A stretch of 44,177 nt of DNA, taken from the NCBI RefSeq assembly GCF_001029445.1, contig NZ_LDOT01000066.1, positions 1 to 44,177 of the forward strand, in the 5' to 3' direction. Positions 39,746-44,177 of the stretch are shown here, one piece after another (position 1 is the stretch's first letter; each line of letters begins with the position of its first letter). The notes under the pieces are model-generated. The model did not search any database and had not been told where the DNA came from. It saw nothing but the letters and a program-made list of their open reading frames with translations. Source of the stretch: Photobacterium aquae. GTDB lineage: Bacteria; Pseudomonadota; Gammaproteobacteria; Enterobacterales; Vibrionaceae. A program made the position numbers and the translations under genes.

Positions 39746-40900
39746 TTAATATCTCCCCTGACGACCGGTATTAGCACGCGGTGCCGTTGTTACTGGCGCC
39801 GTCTCTACTTTTTCCAGCTCGATGCCGTAGTCGGTAGTTGTGCCACTTTGTGGTTTACCTTGCTCTGTCGGCTTAACCAGCTTATCCAAAGGAAGGTACA
39901 ACAAATTACCGCTTGAGTTGGAGTCCACCATTACCTTGCTGGTATTGGAATAGACGCGTTCCATCGTTTCAAGGTAGAGACGATCGCGCGTCACTTCCTT
40001 CGCGGCCAAATACTCAGGCAATAGCTTTTCGAACTGGGCGACCTCACCCAGCGCACCGTTGACTACGCGCTCAGAGTAACCTTCTGCCTCACGCTTGATA
40101 CGCTCTGCACGACCGGTTGCCTTCGGTAGAACATCATTGCTGTATGCCTCTGCCTCACGGACGAAACGTTCTTCATCCTCTCGCGCGGCGATAGCGTCAT
40201 CGAATGCATCCTTCACCGCTTCCGGCGGACGGGCAGACTGGAAGTTGACGTCAACAACCTGCAGACCCATATCGTATTTCTGGATGATATCGTCAATTGC
40301 TTTTTGGGTATTGGCACGGATCACCTGACGGCCCGTTGTCAGAGCCTGATCCATGGTGGAGTCGCCAATCACCGCACGTAACGCCGAGTCTGTGGCCTGA
40401 CGCAGGCTGTCATCAGCATTGGTCACGCTGAACAGATACTTCTGCGGCTGAGCAACGCGATACTGCACATCCATCTCAACCTGCAGCACGTTCTCGTCTT
40501 TGGTCAGCATCAAACCTGAACTACGCAGCGAACGAATTGCCTGCACGTTGACAGGGATCACTTCGTCAATAAAAGTAGGCTTCCAGTTAAGACCCGGACC
40601 AACCTCCTCCTTCAGCGCCTCACCAAAACGCAGCACGACACCCTTCTCAGCTTCACCGATAGTATAGAAGCCCGAAAACCCCCATACCGCGGCAGCCAAT
40701 ACTACCACTACCCCCACACCGGCGGCACTGCCACCCGTTGAAGGTCCTTTTTTATTCCCAAAAACGCCACCGAATTTGCGACTCAGTTTAGAGAAAACCT
40801 CATCGAGATCCGGCGGACCTTGATCACGACCACCGCGATTATTATTCCCCCAAGGGTCATTATCACGGCCGCCGTTGTTACCAGGCTCATTCCACGCCAT
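39746..40900 (-). CDS. hflK: HflK, FtsH protease modulator
   Basis: Partner of HflC. The N-terminus is Gly/Asn/Asp-rich (MAWNEPGNNGGRDNDPWG), followed by a membrane segment at about 58-78 and the SPFH domain (GEAEKGVVLRFGEALKEEVGPG), then a coiled-coil stretch. The 384 residues are shorter than E. coli HflK (419), mainly in the terminal regions. A C-terminal low-complexity segment (TAPVTTAPRANTGRQGRY-like) ends the protein. GGAG lies 7 nt before the ATG. Lies 57 bp after hflX. Confidence 0.95.
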   Translation of the reverse strand: MAWNEPGNNGGRDNDPWGNNNRGGRDQGPPDLDEVFSKLSRKFGGVFGNKKGPSTGGSAAGVGVVVVLAAAVWGFSGFYTIGEAEKGVVLRFGEALKEEVGPGLNWKPTFIDEVIPVNVQAIRSLRSSGLMLTKDENVLQVEMDVQYRVAQPQKYLFSVTNADDSLRQATDSALRAVIGDSTMDQALTTGRQVIRANTQKAIDDIIQKYDMGLQVVDVNFQSARPPEAVKDAFDDAIAAREDEERFVREAEAYSNDVLPKATGRAERIKREAEGYSERVVNGALGEVAQFEKLLPEYLAAKEVTRDRLYLETMERVYSNTSKVMVDSNSSGNLLYLPLDKLVKPTEQGKPQSGTTTDYGIELEKVETAPVTTAPRANTGRQGRY

Positions 40901-40957
40901 TATAGAACTCCATCAATATGATATGACGACAGTTTTTTTTATTACTCTAGCAGTCCA

Positions 40958-42247
40958 TTAAGCAACGATAAAGTCATCAAGCGATGTACTTTCTCTTTTT
41001 TGTAACCGAGCCCACTCTGTCAGCGGTAATCGGATATCAATTTTGAGGCTGCCGTCAGGGTCATATTCTTCATGCAAAATACAGCCCAACTGATAGAACT
41101 TACTGCGATAGCGGCCGATGAACTGAGGCGGCAGACACAGAGTATGCCTAACCATCGTTCCGGATAACCGCTCCGTCAGTGCTTCGAACAGCAGGTCAAT
41201 ACCCTGCCCTTCCATTGCTGAAACCCATACCCGACGCGGGATACCATCACCATCACGCTCGATACGAGGCTCAGCCCCTTCCAAGTTGTCAATCTTATTC
41301 ATGACAAGCAAGGACGGTACTTCGTTGGCCTCGATTTCTTCGAGGACAGCATCTACCGCTTCGATGTTTTCGCGAAAACGCTCATCGCTAGCATCAACCA
41401 CATGCAACAACAAGGTGGCTTCTTGAGTCTCTTTCAATGTTGCCTTAAACGCCGCCACCAAATCATGAGGCAAATGGCGAATAAAACCAACGGTGTCAGC
41501 AAGAATCGCTGTACCTACATCCGCCACGTCGATTTTACGAAGCGTCGGATCCAAGGTCGCAAACAGCTGGTCGGCCGCATACACCCCGGCCTCTGTCACC
41601 CGGTTGAACAAAGTAGACTTACCGGCATTGGTGTAGCCCACCAAGGAAATGGTCGGGATTTCTGCTCGGTTGCGCGCCCGGCGACCTTGCTCCCGCTGCT
41701 TGGCTACTTTTTCCAATCGACGCAAAATGGTTTTAATCCGCTCGCGCAGCAAACGACGGTCGGTTTCCAACTGGGTCTCACCCGGACCACGCAAGCCTAT
41801 CCCGCCTTTCTGGCGTTCAAGGTGGGTCCAGCCTCGGATCAGGCGGGTCGAGATATGACGTAGCTGTGCCAACTCAACTTGCAACTTACCTTCATGGGTT
41901 CGTGCTCGCTGGGCAAAGATATCAAGGATCAGGCCTGTACGGTCTAACACCCTGCACTTACAGATTTGCTCCAAGTTGCGCTCTTGCGCTGGAGAAAGAG
42001 AGTGGTTGAATATGACAATTTCGGCATCTAATGCCCGAACTGCTTCGGCAATTTCCTGTGCTTTACCTTCTCCCACGTAATACTTAGGGTGGGGAGTTTT
42101 ACGACTACCTGTCACAACACGTAGCGTATTGACTCCCGCCGAGGAGACCAGCATTTCAAACTCGCTGAGATCTTCCCATTCCCCTTCTTGCGTGAAGTTG
42201 ATATGAACAAGAATTGCCTGCTCACCGGATTCATAACGGTCAAACAA
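40958..42247 (-). CDS. hflX: Ribosome-associated GTPase HflX
   Basis: GTPase that splits stalled or heat-damaged 70S ribosomes. The 429 residues contain the N-terminal HflX domain (TGSRKTPHPKYYVGEGKA), the GLRGPGETQLETDRR hinge, then G1 GYTNAGKS (204-211), G3 DTVG (251-254) and G4 NKID (317-320). It starts with TTG at 42247, with AAGGAG 8 nt upstream; MFDRYESGEQA matches the E. coli start. It lies 25 nt after hfq. Confidence 0.96.
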   Translation of the reverse strand: MFDRYESGEQAILVHINFTQEGEWEDLSEFEMLVSSAGVNTLRVVTGSRKTPHPKYYVGEGKAQEIAEAVRALDAEIVIFNHSLSPAQERNLEQICKCRVLDRTGLILDIFAQRARTHEGKLQVELAQLRHISTRLIRGWTHLERQKGGIGLRGPGETQLETDRRLLRERIKTILRRLEKVAKQREQGRRARNRAEIPTISLVGYTNAGKSTLFNRVTEAGVYAADQLFATLDPTLRKIDVADVGTAILADTVGFIRHLPHDLVAAFKATLKETQEATLLLHVVDASDERFRENIEAVDAVLEEIEANEVPSLLVMNKIDNLEGAEPRIERDGDGIPRRVWVSAMEGQGIDLLFEALTERLSGTMVRHTLCLPPQFIGRYRSKFYQLGCILHEEYDPDGSLKIDIRLPLTEWARLQKRESTSLDDFIVA

Positions 42248-42272
42248 GCAATCAACTCCTTAACGAAGAATA

Positions 42273-42542
42273 TTATTCTTCGGTTTTTTCCTGAGAACGA
42301 TCAGCAGAGGCTGGGCGATCACCGGCATGGTGGTGATTTACAGGACGCGCGGGTACTACGGTAGAAATCGCGTGCTTATAAACCATTTGGTTTACAGTAT
42401 TTTTCAGCAGGATCACAAACTGATCAAAAGATTCAATCTGGCCTTGCAGCTTGATACCGTTAACAAGGTAGATTGAAACAGGGATTCTTTCGCGACGCAA
42501 AGCGTTCAAAAACGGGTCTTGCAGAGATTGCCCCTTAGCCAT
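42273..42542 (-). CDS. hfq: RNA chaperone Hfq
   Basis: Hexameric Sm-like chaperone for small RNAs. The 89 residues have the Sm1 motif (NGIKLQGQIESFDQFVILLKN) and Sm2 (MVYKHAISTVVPAR), with rim arginines in LRRERIP and a short disordered tail (HHHAGDRPASADRSQEKTEE) instead of the longer E. coli tail (102 residues). AAGGAAAAG precedes the ATG. Lies 85 bp after miaA. Confidence 0.98.
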   Translation of the reverse strand: MAKGQSLQDPFLNALRRERIPVSIYLVNGIKLQGQIESFDQFVILLKNTVNQMVYKHAISTVVPARPVNHHHAGDRPASADRSQEKTEE

Positions 42543-42627
42543 TTTTTCTTTTCCTTATTTGTTTGTAGTTGTAGTTAGCAACGAATCAAAATTAAATACG
42601 CAAAACAGTAGTGAGTATACACGCTAA

Positions 42628-43563
42628 TCAAATATCACATCTAACTGAGTTTGTGATGGTTTGTAACGATGCATCGACATCACTACTGTCTAACCACGTC
42701 AGATCCTTCCAGCTTCTGAGCCATGTGATCTGACGCTTAGCCAATTGACGGGTGGCACAGATACCACGGAAAACCGCATCATCCAAGCTACACTGCCCGT
42801 CCAAATATTCCCACATCTGGCGGTACCCTACACAACGTATTGACGGTAAATCTGGGTACAGATCCCCTCGTTCATACAAAGCGCGAACTTCCTGTTCAAA
42901 ACCAGCTTTGATCATCTTGTCAAAACGCTGCTCGATCCGCTGATGCAAGACAGCCCTATCCTTGGGAGTTATTGCAAACTGATGAACCTTATAAGGCAAC
43001 GATTCACCCTGAGTTTTCGTAAGCTCAGTTAAAGTTTTACCCGAAATACGAAAAACTTCCAATGCCCGTGACAATCGCTGAGGGTCATTAGGATGGATTC
43101 GAGCCCCGGAAACAGGGTCAACCCTTACCAATTCCTCATGCAGCACCTGCCAGCCCTTCTCCGCTGCCTCTTGCTCTATCTGGGCGCGGATCGCCGGATC
43201 CGCCGGAGGCAATGGCGACAAACCTTCCAACAATGCCTTGTAGTACAACATCGTACCACCGACTAGCAAAGGAATACGCCCTGCTGCCACTATATCAGCC
43301 ATTTCTTTCAGTGCATCAGCACGAAAGTCCGCAGCTGAATAACTTTGCGCTGGATCACGAATATCGATAAGACGATGGGGAGCCTGAGCCAGTTCGTCGG
43401 CGTCTGGCTTTGCCGTTCCAATGTCCATACCTTTGTAGATAAGGGCGGAATCGACACTTATCAACTCCACAGGCAATTGTTGGCGCAAGCGGATTGCCAA
43501 ATCGGTTTTGCCCGAGGCTGTCGGGCCCATAAGAAAAATGGCCGTCGGTAAAGGCTTAGTCAT
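42628..43563 (-). CDS. miaA: tRNA dimethylallyltransferase
   Basis: Transfers a dimethylallyl group to A37 of tRNAs that read UNN codons, the first step of ms2i6A synthesis. The 311 residues have the P-loop GPTASGKT (13-20), SVDSALIYKGMDIGTAKP, VGGTMLYYKALLEGLSPLP and the C-terminal CVGYRQMWEYLDG. The ATG at 43563 overlaps the mutL stop (ATGACTAA, 8 nt), so the two are coupled; a TTG two codons upstream is possible. Confidence 0.96.
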   Translation of the reverse strand: MTKPLPTAIFLMGPTASGKTDLAIRLRQQLPVELISVDSALIYKGMDIGTAKPDADELAQAPHRLIDIRDPAQSYSAADFRADALKEMADIVAAGRIPLLVGGTMLYYKALLEGLSPLPPADPAIRAQIEQEAAEKGWQVLHEELVRVDPVSGARIHPNDPQRLSRALEVFRISGKTLTELTKTQGESLPYKVHQFAITPKDRAVLHQRIEQRFDKMIKAGFEQEVRALYERGDLYPDLPSIRCVGYRQMWEYLDGQCSLDDAVFRGICATRQLAKRQITWLRSWKDLTWLDSSDVDASLQTITNSVRCDI

Positions 43564-44177
43564 AGTCAAATGCTTCTATTGCCGCACGCACATCGACTGG
43601 GCGCAGCAGTTGTGTATTGTAATGTTCAAGTTCATGGCCCCATAGCTGCTCCAGTTCTGTCACCAACTGGATCGCTTGGGAAAGGCTGTAAGCGGGAAGC
43701 TCAACCGTAATTTGGCCGGCAAGCCACTCTAGCAAACGATCCCATCCCTGCGCCTCGGCATCCTCGGCAACACTCGCCAAGTATTCCAGCAAGGCCGGGA
43801 TCAACTGCTGCAAGTTTTGCTGACGCAATGGCATACATACAGAGAGGATCACCAAATGGCTACGCCCTTTCGCTTTAAGCTGTATGCCTAGCTGCTTCAA
43901 CAACAATGCATGCTGTTCGGCACAGTCTATCATACTTGCTTCAACAGGAATGGAATGCGGAATCAGCAATGGCTGAGGTTTCAGCCCTTCGCTCTTGGCT
44001 AGCCTTAGCTGCCCTTTGGCTCGCAGACGCTGGGCAGGCAGCAATGCCAACAGGCTCAGACCGTCATCTCGTCCTAGCAGCAAATAACGCTGCTCCACCA
44101 AGCTCAAGGCCTTGCCCAGCCCACAACCGCTGGCCCCGTCGATCGCACCTTGGCGAATTGGCGTTGGCGTTGGCGTT
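43556..44177 (-). CDS. mutL: DNA mismatch repair protein MutL, C-terminal part (5' end outside the window)
   Basis: The frame is open to the right edge, so this is the last 206 residues only. At the edge lies a TPTPTP stretch (linker between the ATPase and dimerisation domains), then the dimerisation domain from about LSLVEQRYLLLGRDDGLSLLAL to EAFDYD. The DQHA(X)2E(X)4E endonuclease motif of MutL from MutH-lacking bacteria is not present, so this is a MutH-dependent MutL, as in Enterobacteria and Vibrio. Followed directly by miaA, the conserved order. Confidence 0.93.
   Translation of the reverse strand, partial: TPTPTPIRQGAIDGASGCGLGKALSLVEQRYLLLGRDDGLSLLALLPAQRLRAKGQLRLAKSEGLKPQPLLIPHSIPVEASMIDCAEQHALLLKQLGIQLKAKGRSHLVILSVCMPLRQQNLQQLIPALLEYLASVAEDAEAQGWDRLLEWLAGQITVELPAYSLSQAIQLVTELEQLWGHELEHYNTQLLRPVDVRAAIEAFDYD
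44160..44177 (-). repeat. Hexanucleotide tandem repeat in mutL
   Basis: Three copies of ACGCCA on the minus strand (44160-44177), encoding Thr-Pro pairs, and probably continuing beyond the window. Copy-number changes would stay in frame. Confidence 0.75.

Noticed and set aside
1..44177. CRISPR array, tRNA genes, insertion sequences, phage genes
   Set aside because: No regularly spaced repeats of CRISPR type, no cloverleaf sequence with CCA end, and no transposase, integrase or phage protein was recognised.

Overview
This 44 kb window reads as a stretch of core chromosome from a gamma-proteobacterium of the family Vibrionaceae. The evidence is a motX gene (sodium-driven polar flagellar motor) with a sigma-28 type promoter, a VcgC/VcgE-type DUF2780 protein, the mutL-miaA-hfq-hflX-hflK-hflC-DUF2065-purA order, the rnr-rlmB / rpsF-priB-rpsR-rplI order, and close protein similarity to Escherichia coli and Vibrio homologues recalled from memory. 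The genus cannot be fixed by reading alone; a Photobacterium/Grimontia/Vibrio-like genome of intermediate GC is the best guess. I see no prophage, transposase, CRISPR array, integron or tRNA gene.

Layout. (1) 1-300: leader and tandem P1/P2 promoters of a ribosomal RNA operon that runs leftward out of the window. (2) 458-6624, minus strand: cysG-cysD-cysN-SLC13 permease-cysC, covering siroheme synthesis, probable sulfate uptake and sulfate activation to PAPS. (3) 7007-12387: mostly plus strand accessory housekeeping genes (cpdB, a Crp/Fnr-like regulator, elaA, divergent ytfB/fklB, DUF2780). (4) 12505-16764, minus: cysJ-cysI-cysH, reducing PAPS to sulfide. Regions 2 and 4 together encode the whole assimilatory sulfate pathway. 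(5) 16926-19619, minus: a small unknown protein, an outer-membrane barrel protein, pspG with a probable sigma-54 promoter, and dusA. (6) 19641-20407: an AT-rich gene-poor stretch with short repeats and one possible 17-codon ORF. (7) 20408-24249: zur, a CheX-type protein, a cold-shock protein, pgi (minus) and yjbQ. (8) 24307-28120, minus: dnaB-alr-POTRA-less Omp85-like barrel. (9) DUF481 protein (plus), then rpsF-priB-rpsR-rplI with an S6:S18-type leader, rnr-rlmB, and nsrR (all minus). (10) hmp (plus) with a probable NsrR operator. (11) motX, purA, DUF2065, hflC, hflK, hflX, hfq, miaA and the 3' part of mutL (all minus) to the right edge.

The genes are mostly well-known families. The less explained parts are the repeat-bearing spacer before zur, palindromes upstream of cpdB and between ytfB and fklB, the 77-residue unknown protein after the barrel gene, and the POTRA-less Omp85-like protein with a TTG start behind alr. 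I found no convincing undescribed multi-gene system. Start codons were re-chosen from ribosome-binding sites and family lengths where the longest reading frame looked too long.
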